NCBI RefSeq assembly: GCF_035998675.1 | Contig: NZ_DASYHI010000019.1 | Coordinates: forward strand, 248,001-312,000 | Length of the DNA stretch: 64,000 bases | Direction: 5' to 3' | Source of the DNA: Telluribacter sp035998675 | GTDB lineage: Bacteria > Bacteroidota > Bacteroidia > Cytophagales > Spirosomataceae | Part shown: positions 9,263 to 16,924 of the stretch, piece after piece | How the letters are laid out: every line of letters begins with the position of its first letter | Position numbering within the stretch: the stretch's first letter is position 1 | Notes under the pieces: generated by a model | Database searches by the model: none | The model's input: the letters and a program-made list of their open reading frames with translations, nothing else | What the model was told of the DNA's origin: nothing | Translations under genes and position numbers: made by a program

Positions 9263-9661
9263 AATAGCTTTTCAAGGTCTTCCTCTATTTCGTTGTAGTT
9301 TAACGCGCTCTGCGAACATCTTCCTTAGGGTGACCGGGTATTAAAAATAACTATCGATCCGGCAGGCGTACCTGTGCAACGGTCCCGCCACCGGATTCAC
9401 ATCTACACCCAAAAACAATTCTCCTTCAAACAGCCCTCGTCAGCCTTATAACTCGCCGCTCCCGCCAGTCTGCGACTGGTGATATTAAATAAATATCAGT
9501 CTTAGACTGTAACGATACCCCTCTACACCAAATTCACAGTACTAAAAACCTTTTTTAGGCTTAATTATACACAAACCCCTGACTATCATTTTTTAATATA
9601 GAATTCACATTAATTTTATAGCGTCAATTAACCATAAATTCACCCCCCCTCCCAACCTATT
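9263..9661. other. 399-base gap with one palindrome, no gene seen
   Basis: No convincing reading frame on either strand. It contains an imperfect inverted repeat at 9466-9509: CAGTCTGCGACTG and the partner CAGTCTTAGACTG surround a short AT-rich centre, so it can fold as a hairpin of about 18 paired bases. It lies downstream of the MBL-fold gene and may end its transcript, or be another dispersed palindrome. 9520-9661 is AT-rich and probably carries the promoter of the following lipoprotein gene, but no clear TAnnTTTG box was found. Confidence 0.5.
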
Positions 9662-10294
9662 ATGAACCGTTACTTATACGCAGCTTCGCTGATGCTATGC
9701 CTGGCCTGCACAGCAAACGAAAACAAATCGGCAACAACCACCGCTTCTGCCGATTCGGTCCAAACTCAAATTGTTTCAACCGCTGCTACTACGTCTTCCG
9801 ACGAGGAGATACAGGAATTGGGTTTGCTTAAGGAAGTTGACGATATGGTTTACCCGATGGTCTCGCTGATCATTGAATTCCCGGAGCGGAAAATGACGGA
9901 GTATTTTACCGTAAATGTGGAGAACGTCAAAGGCGTCGACATTGGAAAGCTAAGAAGCTGGGTAGGCCGTTACGTATCGTTTCGCTACACCAGTAATCTA
10001 GTCAACGCGCTGCTTGATGTGCAGCACAACGGGAGGTCCTTACTGGGGGCCGATGCCCCTGACATTAGTCCAGAGATGAAAAAAATGGAAGGTATCCTGA
10101 ACGGAGCCGACGAGGAAACACCCGGCGATTTACCCGGCACAGTTACTATCACAACCAACGAAAAGAATACGTTGGAGTTTCCGTTTTTTGTCACGAAAGA
10201 AATGGTTGAAGCAAATGGCAAACAAGTTGTTGGGTATTACGAAGGGCGACCCGAAAACGTAGTAATAACCATTCGGGTAGCTGATAAAAAGTAG
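9662..10294 (+). CDS. Hypothetical lipoprotein
   Basis: Encodes 210 residues. The N-terminus is a lipoprotein signal with lipobox LCLAC (Cys16), followed by a Ser/Thr/Ala-rich linker of about 30 residues. The remaining region (about 50-210) is mixed alpha/beta with VDDMVYPMVSLIIEFPERK, a VSFRYTSN strand and a C-terminal VVITIRVADKK strand. I recognise no family. It contains no GTAC tetranucleotide, unlike core genes, so it may belong to the accessory stretch. A hairpin at 10344-10370 could terminate its transcript. Confidence 0.7.
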   Translation: MNRYLYAASLMLCLACTANENKSATTTASADSVQTQIVSTAATTSSDEEIQELGLLKEVDDMVYPMVSLIIEFPERKMTEYFTVNVENVKGVDIGKLRSWVGRYVSFRYTSNLVNALLDVQHNGRSLLGADAPDISPEMKKMEGILNGADEETPGDLPGTVTITTNEKNTLEFPFFVTKEMVEANGKQVVGYYEGRPENVVITIRVADKK

Positions 10295-10343
10295 TTCCTG
10301 TTCGGGCTAAATGCCAGCACCTACCTTTGCGGCACTATCCCTG

Positions 10344-10370
10344 CTAACCCTGATTTATAATCGGGGTTAG
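10344..10370 (+). repeat. REP-like palindrome (copy 5), possible terminator
   Basis: Arms CTAACCCTGATT (10344-10355) and AATCGGGGTTAG (10359-10370) pair with one G-T wobble around a three-base loop. It shares the CCCGATT core of the REP-like family, and a GGTGAGCGGGAG motif from the same family follows at 10388-10398. No T-run follows, so the terminator role is a guess. Confidence 0.5.
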
Positions 10371-10422
10371 AAGATTTACCCGGCCAGGGTGAGCGGGAGC
10401 AGCCTTACTTCTTCATAGGCTC

Positions 10423-10493
10423 TCCGCTAACCCCGATTTGCAATCGGGACGGTCCCCCGCTGGGGTTGCATCACATAGCGTTTGCAACGCGAA
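10423..10493 (-). repeat. REP-like repeat (copy 6), left flank of RAYT gene
   Basis: Full-length unit in inverted orientation: on the minus strand it reads GCGTTGCAAACGCTA, GTGATGCAACCCC, then ATTGCAAATCGGGGTTAGCGG. It ends 15 bases from the 3' end of the RAYT gene and mirrors copy 7 on the other side, giving a REP-rayt-REP arrangement. Confidence 0.7.
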
Positions 10494-10507
10494 AGTTAAT
10501 AAACATC

Positions 10508-11056
10508 CTATAACAACTCCACATCCAGCGACCCTTTAAGACCTGCATAGTTCCGCGCTGAGCTAAACAGGTAATGCTCTGGTTCCTCTACGAGCAGATT
10601 TCGCACCGGATTCTGGTGAATGTATTGCAGCTTTTCCAGCAGGAAGGCCTGTGAGCTACATTCTTTGGCTTGGTTACCATCTTGCCAGAACTTATACTCC
10701 TTTACATTCGATTGCTATTTTCCGGCGTAAGCAAAGCGTTGTAGCATCCAGTCGCGGCGGCTTTCCGGCTCTTCCTGAATCGCTTTTACCAGCTGCTTAG
10801 ACGTATGCTTTTTCATATCCCGCAGGATATCTGAGAGATTATGATCATCAGCCGCGGCGGCTAACAGGTGCAGATGGTTGGACATAAGGCACCAGCCAAA
10901 CAGCCGTAGCCCTTTCTGCTGCTGGCAGTAGCGTAGCGAATCAACTACGATGTGCCGGTACGTGGGACGGCTGAATACATCGACCCAGTCCACTACCGTC
11001 ATGGTGAGGAAGTAAGTACCTTCCGGATTGCGAATAAAGTATTGACTGCTGGACAT
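10508..11056 (-). pseudogene. REP-associated tyrosine transposase (RAYT), amber-interrupted
   Basis: From ATG at 11056 the frame runs 113 codons to a TAG at 10715-10717. Beyond it the same frame continues uninterrupted (NVKEYKFWQDGNQAKE, LLEKLQYIHQNPVRNLLVEE, YLFSSARNYAG) to a TAG at 10508-10510. Reading through the amber gives 182 residues, the usual length of the IS200/IS605-like RAYT (Y1_Tnp) family. The HUH-type metal motif is present in WCLMSNHLHLLA, and the C-terminal IHQNPVRNLLV block is a hallmark. RAYTs cut single-stranded REP hairpins and probably spread them. The gene is bracketed by inverted REP-like copies at 10423-10493 and 11111-11170. The single stop is the only lesion I see, so inactivation may be recent; programmed or suppressed readthrough is less likely. 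Confidence 0.85.
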
Positions 11057-11110
11057 ACAGCGTTTATGTGATATGTTATAACTCTTATACAGCAGCTTGG
11101 GTTATTGTAG

Positions 11111-11170
11111 AGCGTTACAAACGCTATAAGACGCAACACCCGATTACAAATCGGGGTTAGCAGGGTGAGC
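11111..11170 (+). repeat. REP-like repeat (copy 7), right flank of RAYT gene
   Basis: Reads GCGTTACAAACGCTATAAG, then CAACACCCGATTACAAATC and GGGGTTAGCAGGGTGAGC. It is in the opposite orientation to copy 6, so the two face each other across the RAYT gene. Its right end coincides with the point where IS66 homology stops. Confidence 0.7.
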
Positions 11171-11974
11171 CAAGGGCCACCTGCCCGCGCTTGTCGTGTA
11201 CGAACAGGTAGGTATACTCCGGCGTGCATGCTACATGCAGCCAGTGAAGCTTGCCCCCCAGACGGATGCCTGTCTCGTCAAAGTGGCAGACCGGAGCCTG
11301 AGTCAGTTGCGCCTTGATCTGCTGCTCAATGGATGCCAGCCGCTCGAAGGCAACCGCCTGGGCGCTGGCCAGCGTGGCGGGGTTGTAGGCGTAGCCCGTC
11401 AGGTCGCCCCACAGCCGGCTCACTTTGGCGAAGGGGATTCGGTAGTCCACGTTCAGAAGTAGGCTCTGGGCCTGGATCCGCGGGCCGTACTGAACCGGGG
11501 CCCTCACATGGACCGGGAACTCGCCGGTCTGCACACAGCCACAGCGGCACTGGTGGGCCACCAGTTGGTGCTCCTCGACCCACAGCCGGGGCTGGGGCAA
11601 GTCAAAGACCTGCCGACGGGCCACCAGCCGGCCCTCTCCGCCAGCGCAAGCCCACACTGGCCGCAGTGCGTGGCCTGGTGGCGGTGAATCAGATCGGGCT
11701 GCTGGACCATTTCCAGCGTCTGGCCGGGGTGGCCCGCTTGCCCGCCGGGCTTCTTTCCGGTCTGGTTGGGTAGGGCGGGCTTGATCAAAGGCTTTTTTCT
11801 ATAACCATCCGAAGAGGGCGGCTTATGAGAGTTGGAAGAGCTCTGGGCCAGGCGGGCTGTCAAATCGGCGTTTTGGGATTCCAGCTCATGGACACGCTTC
11901 CTCAGGCGCTCGACCTCAGCCAGCAGGCTATGAACTAACCCTTGTAAAGCCCCGATGTCATTGGTCTCTCCCAT
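11157..11974 (-). mobile_element. IS66-family transposase remnant, frameshifted and truncated
   Basis: The N-terminal frame (11974 to about 11640) encodes a coiled-coil (EVERLRKRVHELESQNADL), the SSSNSHKPPSSDG motif and a CGQCGL zinc-binding start, the layout of IS66 TnpC. The sequence then shifts frame: FDLPQPRLWVEEHQLVAHQC, YGPRIQAQSLLLNVDYRIPF and the catalytic-Asp region VCHFDETGIRLGGKLHWLHV continue in the frame open from 11657 to 11157. Homology stops near VHDKRGQVA, at the edge of a REP-like repeat, so the rest of the DDE domain (second Asp and Glu) is missing. No TnpA/TnpB partners or terminal repeats are visible. This is a dead fragment, presumably cut when the REP-RAYT unit or a deletion joined here. 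Confidence 0.85.
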
Positions 11975-12143
11975 TAAAGTTATCCCAAAAAATGTGTACC
12001 TAAATAATTACAAATAAAGATTTAGATATCTGTATTTCACAGTATTATATAGATAATATTTAATCAGATTGTCTTTTAACGGCCGAATGGTTCGATTTTT
12101 TTAGTCCGCTTTACCTGGTTAATCACTTTCCCCTTTCCAAATC

Positions 12144-13085
12144 ATGGCAAACGCCAACTCAAAAACGGCTATCTATGCGGCTATTGGTGCCAATACGGCT
12201 ATTGCCATTTCTAAATTTATTGCCGCCGGATTCACTGGTAGCTCTGCCATGCTTTCCGAAGGGATACATTCGGTAGTGGATACTGGCAATGGTCTTCTGC
12301 TATTGCACGGTATTCGGCAAAGCAAAAAATCAGCCGATGAAAAACACCCCTTTGGGCACGGCAAAGAGTTATACTTCTGGTCATTGATAGTAGCTATTCT
12401 TATTTTCTCTATTGGGGGAGGCATGTCGTTCTACGAAGGGATTATTCATATCAAGAATCCCAAACCCCTGACCGACCCCACCTGGAATTACGTGGTCCTG
12501 GCAATGGCGGCGGTTTTTGAGAGCATCGCCCTATACCTTGCCCTGAAACAATTCAATGCTACCCGTAGTAATCAAGACTTTTGGAAAGCGATCCGGGCGA
12601 GCAAAGACCCTTCAAATTTTGCCGTTATTTTTGAGGATACGGCTGCCTTATTGGGCTTGATTGTAGCTGCTTTGGGTGTTTTCCTGGGGCATCAGTTCAA
12701 CAACCCGTACATTGATGGCGCAGCGTCTCTGATTATTGGCCTGATTCTCTCGGCTATTGCTATTTTTCTGGCATACGAAAGTAAGGGCCTTCTGATTGGG
12801 GAGGGGGCTGACCCGGCTGTTTTGGAAAGCCTGGTGGTACTTATTAACGAGGAGCCCACCATATTGAATGCAAAGCATCCGCTCACCATGCACTTTGGGC
12901 CCAATGAGGTTTTTCTGGCCCTGGATGTCAATTTCTTGCCAGAACTAACCGCCGTGGAGGTTGAACAGGCCGTAGAAAAACTGGAAAGAAAAATCAAACA
13001 GGCTCATCCTGACATCAAACGAATATTTATCGAAGCCAGGGCTATCTCCACCGACCGAAGTACTTCCCAAAATAATCAGGTATAA
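12144..13085 (+). CDS. Cation diffusion facilitator (CDF) family transporter
   Basis: Encodes a 313-residue inner-membrane divalent-metal/proton antiporter. About six transmembrane helices are visible in residues 8-215. The family signature SSAMLSEGIHSVVDTGN sits in TM2, HPFGHGKELYFW follows, and FEDTAALLG lies in TM5. The usual HxxxD/DxxxD site is partly altered (E-D in TM5), as in the SLC30A9-like branch, so the metal (Zn, Mn, Fe or Co) cannot be told. A cytosolic dimerisation domain occupies about 215-300. GTAC density is only about random, so it may share the accessory origin of its neighbours. It stands alone between an IS66 remnant and a decayed hydrolase. Confidence 0.92.
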   Translation: MANANSKTAIYAAIGANTAIAISKFIAAGFTGSSAMLSEGIHSVVDTGNGLLLLHGIRQSKKSADEKHPFGHGKELYFWSLIVAILIFSIGGGMSFYEGIIHIKNPKPLTDPTWNYVVLAMAAVFESIALYLALKQFNATRSNQDFWKAIRASKDPSNFAVIFEDTAALLGLIVAALGVFLGHQFNNPYIDGAASLIIGLILSAIAIFLAYESKGLLIGEGADPAVLESLVVLINEEPTILNAKHPLTMHFGPNEVFLALDVNFLPELTAVEVEQAVEKLERKIKQAHPDIKRIFIEARAISTDRSTSQNNQV

Positions 13086-13336
13086 CAGGTATTTCTTAGG
13101 AACATCCAGCCCCATAATTCACTCATGATTAGCTCATGCTAATTACCAGGCACCTACCCTGACCCTACCGCACATAATCCTGGATTACCGTCTGACAAAA
13201 ACCAGGTAGTATAATGTACCTGCTTCCATTTCTTTCACTAGTGTCTGCCATTTCACAGTCCTCCGGCCAGAAGTAAGAAGTGGATCATATACAGAGTATT
13301 AGTATACCTAAATTCCTTAATTAGCAAAAAAGCGCC

Positions 13337-13976
13337 ATGAAAAAAACACTCATCCTATTCCTCCTTCTCTCTATAACGAGATCTGGCTGGTCCCAAGGCC
13401 AAAGAGAGACCTTTGTACTCCCTAAACCATCGGGCAAATTTCAGGTAGGCCGCTACGGATTAAGTCTGAAGGACCCTTCGCGTCAGAACCGGGAAATCCC
13501 CCTGTTTATCTATTATCCTACTACCTCTGTCAAGACCACCAGCTATATCATTCTAACGGACGAATGGCGGCGGCAGTACCTGCCCGTGTTACAAAGAAGT
13601 TAGGTGATGAAGCGGGCAAAGCGGTTGCTTTTGGGAAAGCCTATTTTACCGAGGGCCTTCGTCTGACCGGCAAAGAGAAATTCCCTCTGATTCTGTTTGC
13701 ACCCGATATGGGTTGGTCCACGCTTGAGTATAGCTATATCATACAGGAACTGGTGAGTGCCGGGTATATGGTAGCTGCTCTCAACTCTGCTCCCCTGTCT
13801 CCTGTTTTACAGGCCTCCAATGGTACGTTTATGCAGCCGATAAGCCCAAAGACAGCTATCAACTGGTAGCCGATGATATGTCATTCGTGTTGCACCAGAT
13901 CAAAACCGGAAGCGCTAACCCCAATAGGTATCGGACATTTACAATGCCGACAACGTGGTACTACCCGTTAGCATGA
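13337..13976 (+). pseudogene. Decayed exported alpha/beta hydrolase
   Basis: Three pieces in different frames make one product. Piece 1 (from ATG 13337) has a signal peptide ending SGWSQ, then GKFQVGRYGLSLKD, IPLFIYYPTT and DEWRRQYLPVLQR. Piece 2 overlaps it and carries FPLILFAPDMGWSTLEYSYI and ELVSAGYMVAALN, typical of platelet-activating-factor acetylhydrolase-like dienelactone hydrolase folds. Piece 3 reads WYVYAADKPKDSYQLVADDM to a TGA at 13974-13976. The nucleophile elbow (G-x-S-x-G) and the downstream catalytic Asp/His region are absent. At least two frameshifts plus a 3' deletion make it non-functional. Confidence 0.75.
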
Positions 13977-14239
13977 TTTCATTTTCGCGCGGGTATGGAT
14001 ATATACTTTTTGCCCTGGGAGCGGCCTTCTAGGCGGTCAGACATGCACTTCCCTCCGAAGGTAGCAGAGCCTTGCTTCTACTTGGTACTATAAGTTCTCT
14101 GCTTACAAGTCTTCATCATCTACACGGCGTTCTGACCGGGGGTGAAAAATTAGCTGCCCTGGGAACGGTGGTAATGATGGCCGCACTTGCGGTGTGGGGA
14201 GGGATGTTATTTATGAAATCAGAAAAAGCAGCGGTGTAG
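13973..14239 (+). pseudogene. Small membrane protein, amber-interrupted
   Basis: An ATG at 13973 opens MISFSRGYGYILFALGAAF, then TAG at 14030-14032, and the same frame continues AVRHALPSEGSRALLLLGTI, LHHLHGVLTGGEKL and MMAALAVWGGMLF to TAG at 14237. Read through, this would be an 88-residue protein with two or three membrane helices. I recognise no family. The start overlaps the last stop of the decayed hydrolase as ATGA, so the two were probably once adjacent genes of one transcript. Confidence 0.5.
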
Positions 14240-14274
14240 TTTTAATGCTCGGGAAGGTACCTGCCTTTATTTTT

Positions 14275-14310
14275 CCCTGCTCATCCGATTTGCAAACCGG
14301 ATGAGCAGGG
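14275..14310. terminator. Perfect 13-bp palindrome between convergent genes
   Basis: Arms CCCTGCTCATCCG (14275-14287) and CGGATGAGCAGGG (14298-14310) pair perfectly around ATTTGCAAAC. The centre matches the REP-like core (ATTTGCAAA), so it may be a REP-like copy that also works as a bidirectional terminator for the membrane remnant and the barrel gene. A short T-run precedes it, which would serve minus-strand transcripts. Confidence 0.55.
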
Positions 14311-14316
14311 AGTACA

Positions 14317-15027
14317 CTACATGATTCGATAAGATACGCCCAATCGTAGGTATCGGGAGTAAGCCTGAGCTTTTGGCAGGTAGTCCAGGTTTCTCATGTA
14401 GTTGACAATCCCATGGCAGTAAGATACCTGTATTCCAACTCTTCTGTATTCTGTTGCCAATCCAATAGTTGGGCCGAAATCCATTTTAGTAGTCAGAAGG
14501 TAGTTATCCACTTTTTCGTCAAAAGCAGCGGGTTGACCGTCGAAACTAACACTATACGTACTTTTCCTTATGGAACCGGCATTAATGCCAGCCACTACAT
14601 CCAGATGAATAGTATTGATTCCCAAACGATAGCCCAGATAGGGGTTAGCGTATATCAAATTGTTCTGGAGTTGAATCGTTCCATTTTCAACGCTTGACCT
14701 GCCTCCCATGGCTCCGTAGCTATCAAAATGAGAGATTGTCGAGAAGGTATCGTATCCCAATCTAAGGCCAAAGAGCAGGTTCTTACTCGATACGCGTTGT
14801 ACTTGTACGGCAAAACCGTAGGGTAAATCACTTTTGTTGCTGTAAGGAGAACTAACCTGGTAAAATGGTGGGCCGACATCATTGATAAAAACGGTCGGGG
14901 TCGAGGTAGCCGATTGTCCTCCGTAGAAAGAAAGCCCCGAACTGGCCTGAATAGAGATCTCGGTCTTTTGTCCATAACAAACAGCAAGCGGCAAGTGCAG
15001 TAGCAAAACGAGTAGAAGATTTTTCAT
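14317..15027 (-). CDS. Outer-membrane beta-barrel protein
   Basis: Encodes 236 residues. A cleavable signal peptide (to about residue 19, VCYGQ) is followed by alternating hydrophobic/polar strands typical of small porin-like barrels: FGLRLGYDTF, NPYLGYRLGI, DFGPTIGLATEYR and a last strand LRLGVSYRIM. The C-terminal residues fit a barrel end. Likely an 8-10-stranded outer-membrane protein of the OMP_b-brl class; the ligand is unknown. It stands alone, convergent with the decayed genes to its left. Confidence 0.75.
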   Translation of the reverse strand: MKNLLLVLLLHLPLAVCYGQKTEISIQASSGLSFYGGQSATSTPTVFINDVGPPFYQVSSPYSNKSDLPYGFAVQVQRVSSKNLLFGLRLGYDTFSTISHFDSYGAMGGRSSVENGTIQLQNNLIYANPYLGYRLGINTIHLDVVAGINAGSIRKSTYSVSFDGQPAAFDEKVDNYLLTTKMDFGPTIGLATEYRRVGIQVSYCHGIVNYMRNLDYLPKAQAYSRYLRLGVSYRIM

Positions 15028-15165
15028 CGTCTGAAGGAAACTGGACAGGTATCATGAGCCTGTATTCTAAAGACGACTTCAGAGGGGAATAGGTTGGAAC
15101 CCGGACCCAAAACTCTGATAAACTCTTCCCGCTGAGGCCCTACCCCAAATTTCATATCTTTTTTA

Positions 15166-15173
15166 TATATTTG
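15166..15173 (+). promoter_or_regulatory. Candidate -7 box (TATATTTG)
   Basis: Matches the Bacteroidota -7 consensus TAnnTTTG and ends 16 bases before the antitoxin start at 15190, implying a very short leader. No good TTG/TTTG -33 box is visible at the expected distance. Confidence 0.4.
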
Positions 15174-15189
15174 AAAAAACAAAAGAGAT

Positions 15190-15432
15190 ATGTCGGCGCG
15201 AGAGTTGAAAGACCTACTGCATAAACAAATTGAGTTGCTGAATGACCCGGAAGATATTCAGGACCTGTTCCTTACGGTCAACGACTTTCTGGGCCACCGA
15301 CAGCTTTGGGATAAAGAATCTCCGGAATTTCTGGAGCAACTCCGGCGAGCCTTGAAATCGGTTCATGCTGACACTGCAACCATCCCCAATTCGCAGATCA
15401 TGCGTGAAGCCAAGGAATGGATTACCAGATAG
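15190..15432 (+). CDS. Antitoxin of a RelE/YoeB-like toxin-antitoxin locus
   Basis: Encodes 80 residues, acidic and helical (LKDLLHKQIELLNDPEDIQD; LEQLRRALKSV), with a C-terminal REAKEWITR tail. It overlaps a RelE/ParE-superfamily toxin-like frame by 16 bases, the usual antitoxin-first layout. No DNA-binding fold is obvious. The assignment rests on context. With its toxin broken, this may now be an orphan antitoxin. Confidence 0.6.
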   Translation: MSARELKDLLHKQIELLNDPEDIQDLFLTVNDFLGHRQLWDKESPEFLEQLRRALKSVHADTATIPNSQIMREAKEWITR

Positions 15433-15640
15433 AGTGGACAAAAGAGGCCCGGGAAGACTACCGATGGGCTTACAAAATGAGTAAGGACAAAGTCATTACA
15501 ATCAGGTGGGCTTACAAAATGAGTAAGGACAAAGTCATTACAATCAGGAAGAAAGCCCCAAAGAAAAAATCAAATCTGGCACTGGGCGGCACCTTGTCTA
15601 TGTGTCAGAAAAGCTGTCCGAAGAGGATTTAGAATGGTAA
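15417..15640 (+). pseudogene. Broken RelE/YoeB-like toxin
   Basis: Begins YQIEWTKEAREDYRWAY, resembling the N-terminal strand and helix of YoeB/Txe mRNA interferases. A 42-base in-frame tandem duplication then repeats 14 residues (WAYKMSKDKVITIR). After that the frame runs into KKAPKKKSNLAL and stops at 15632. A different frame carries a better C-terminal match (GTGRHLVYVSEKLSEEDLEW, stop at 15638), implying a frameshift as well. Catalytic residues at the C-terminus are not present in the main frame, so it is probably inactive. Confidence 0.6.
15465..15548 (+). repeat. Exact 42-bp tandem duplication inside toxin gene
   Basis: 15465-15506 and 15507-15548 are identical by eye, both starting TGGGCTTACAAAATGAG. 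Exact identity implies a recent slippage or recombination event. Confidence 0.9.
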
Positions 15641-15664
15641 AATCAGTCAGCAACTATTAAAACT

Positions 15665-15883
15665 ATGAATCAAACCATAAAAATAAAGCTCAAACCATCG
15701 ATTCTCCGAAGCTTAGAGCAAAAGACAAAAGAACTCAAAACCAATGCAGATGACGTTGTCAACAAAGCATTGGAAGATTATTTCTACCTGGAAAGGCTTA
15801 ATGCCATGCGTCAACAGTTTCGAGGAAAAGCTAGGGAGCAGGGCTTTGATAGTGAGGAAGATTTATTCGAGTCTATTTCCTAG
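15665..15883 (+). CDS. Antitoxin of PIN-domain toxin
   Basis: Encodes 72 residues. The N-terminal strand TIKIKLKPSILRSLEQKTKE resembles a ribbon-helix-helix or CopG-like module with a following helix (VNKALEDYFYLERLNAM), then an acidic tail (DSEEDLFESIS) fit to bind a toxin. The stop is two bases before the toxin start, so the pair is co-transcribed. Likely represses its own promoter together with the toxin. Confidence 0.75.
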   Translation: MNQTIKIKLKPSILRSLEQKTKELKTNADDVVNKALEDYFYLERLNAMRQQFRGKAREQGFDSEEDLFESIS

Positions 15884-15885
15884 GA

Positions 15886-16290
15886 ATGAAAGTCATCTTC
15901 GACACCAACGTACTATTATCCTCCCTGTTATTCCCCGGTTTTTCCACCAAAGTATATGACTTCTGTGCAGTAAGCTATAACATTTTCTCGTCGGATTGGC
16001 TTCTGGATGAGCTATCAGAAAAACTATCGGGAAAATTCAAGCTAACCGACGAGCAAGCAGAAGACTACCTGGATTTGCTTAAAGAACGGATGGCCGTAGT
16101 GCATCCCTTCAACGATCTGCCTGATGTTTGCCGCGACGCTGACGATAATCACGTGCTTCAATTGGCGAGCTATATTCAAGCAGATTGTATCATCACGGGG
16201 GACAAAGACCTGTTGATTTTGGAAAAGTACCAGGAAACGCAAATCCTGTCGCCCCGGCAGTTCTACATTTCCTACATCGAAATATCATGA
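15886..16290 (+). CDS. PIN-domain toxin (VapC-like ribonuclease)
   Basis: Encodes 134 residues matching the PIN-family toxin component type (TIGR00305-like). Acidic residues expected for the Mg-dependent RNase site are present: Asp6 in FDTNVLLS, Glu42/Glu45, Asp84-Asp87 in RDADDNHVL, and Asp106/Asp108 in ITGDKDLL. Full length, no lesions, so likely active and held by the 72-residue protein just upstream. It lies convergent to the 16311 gene with a 20-base gap. Confidence 0.88.
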   Translation: MKVIFDTNVLLSSLLFPGFSTKVYDFCAVSYNIFSSDWLLDELSEKLSGKFKLTDEQAEDYLDLLKERMAVVHPFNDLPDVCRDADDNHVLQLASYIQADCIITGDKDLLILEKYQETQILSPRQFYISYIEIS

Positions 16291-16310
16291 TTAGGGTTTA
16301 TTTAAAGCCG

Positions 16311-16913
16311 TCAGAAATTTGTATCTCCTGCGGTACCTTGTAAGTCGTTTTGAATCTCGATCAGTTCGGCCAGGCTTTGCATTTCCTTTTTGATTCCTTT
16401 TCGGATTTGAACGAAGAGAAATACCGCCATGACCAGGAATGACGCATGCATCAGGAGCATCCAGTTAAAAGAGATGTACTGGCTGAACTCGGGCGTCAAC
16501 AAATAAAAGCCGAGTATATAAATGCCAAGGATGGTCAGGGTAACCGGTCCGTGAATCTGCTTGCGGAAGCTGTAGTACTGTACGGCCTCGTGGGTGGTCT
16601 GAAGCGTAGTGGTACCGAGCTGTATCTTTCGGGATTTGAAGATACTCCACACCTCTATCCCGATTCGTAGCAACAGCCCACCCAGCATACAGACTACCCC
16701 TATCCGGCTAAGTACCTCCCGCACCGGCGCGACCCAATAAAAGAATGCGCCGACGCCAATCAGGCTGATGGTTAAGACCAGAATATTCCCGAGCTGGAAG
16801 TACTGCGAACTTCGTTGTCGCTGTCGGGCCCGCCCTACCAGTTGGCTGCTGTCGGCAGGAGGTGTTTTTAGCTGCGTCCTGGCTTTTTTCCACTGGTTTG
16901 AAAGCTCGTCCAT
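16311..16913 (-). CDS. Membrane protein, probable anti-sigma partner
   Basis: Encodes 200 residues. An N-terminal cytosolic region of about 40 residues (MDELSNQWKKARTQLKTPP) is followed by four transmembrane helices (about 42-62, 72-90, 123-140, 147-166) and a charged C-terminal tail. I recognise no named family. It lies 11 bases downstream of an ECF sigma gene in the same direction, which is where membrane anti-sigma factors usually sit; the N-terminal cytosolic helix would be the sigma-binding part. This role is inferred from context only. Confidence 0.7.
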   Translation of the reverse strand: MDELSNQWKKARTQLKTPPADSSQLVGRARQRQRSSQYFQLGNILVLTISLIGVGAFFYWVAPVREVLSRIGVVCMLGGLLLRIGIEVWSIFKSRKIQLGTTTLQTTHEAVQYYSFRKQIHGPVTLTILGIYILGFYLLTPEFSQYISFNWMLLMHASFLVMAVFLFVQIRKGIKKEMQSLAELIEIQNDLQGTAGDTNF

Positions 16914-16924
16914 AGTAGTATTTA

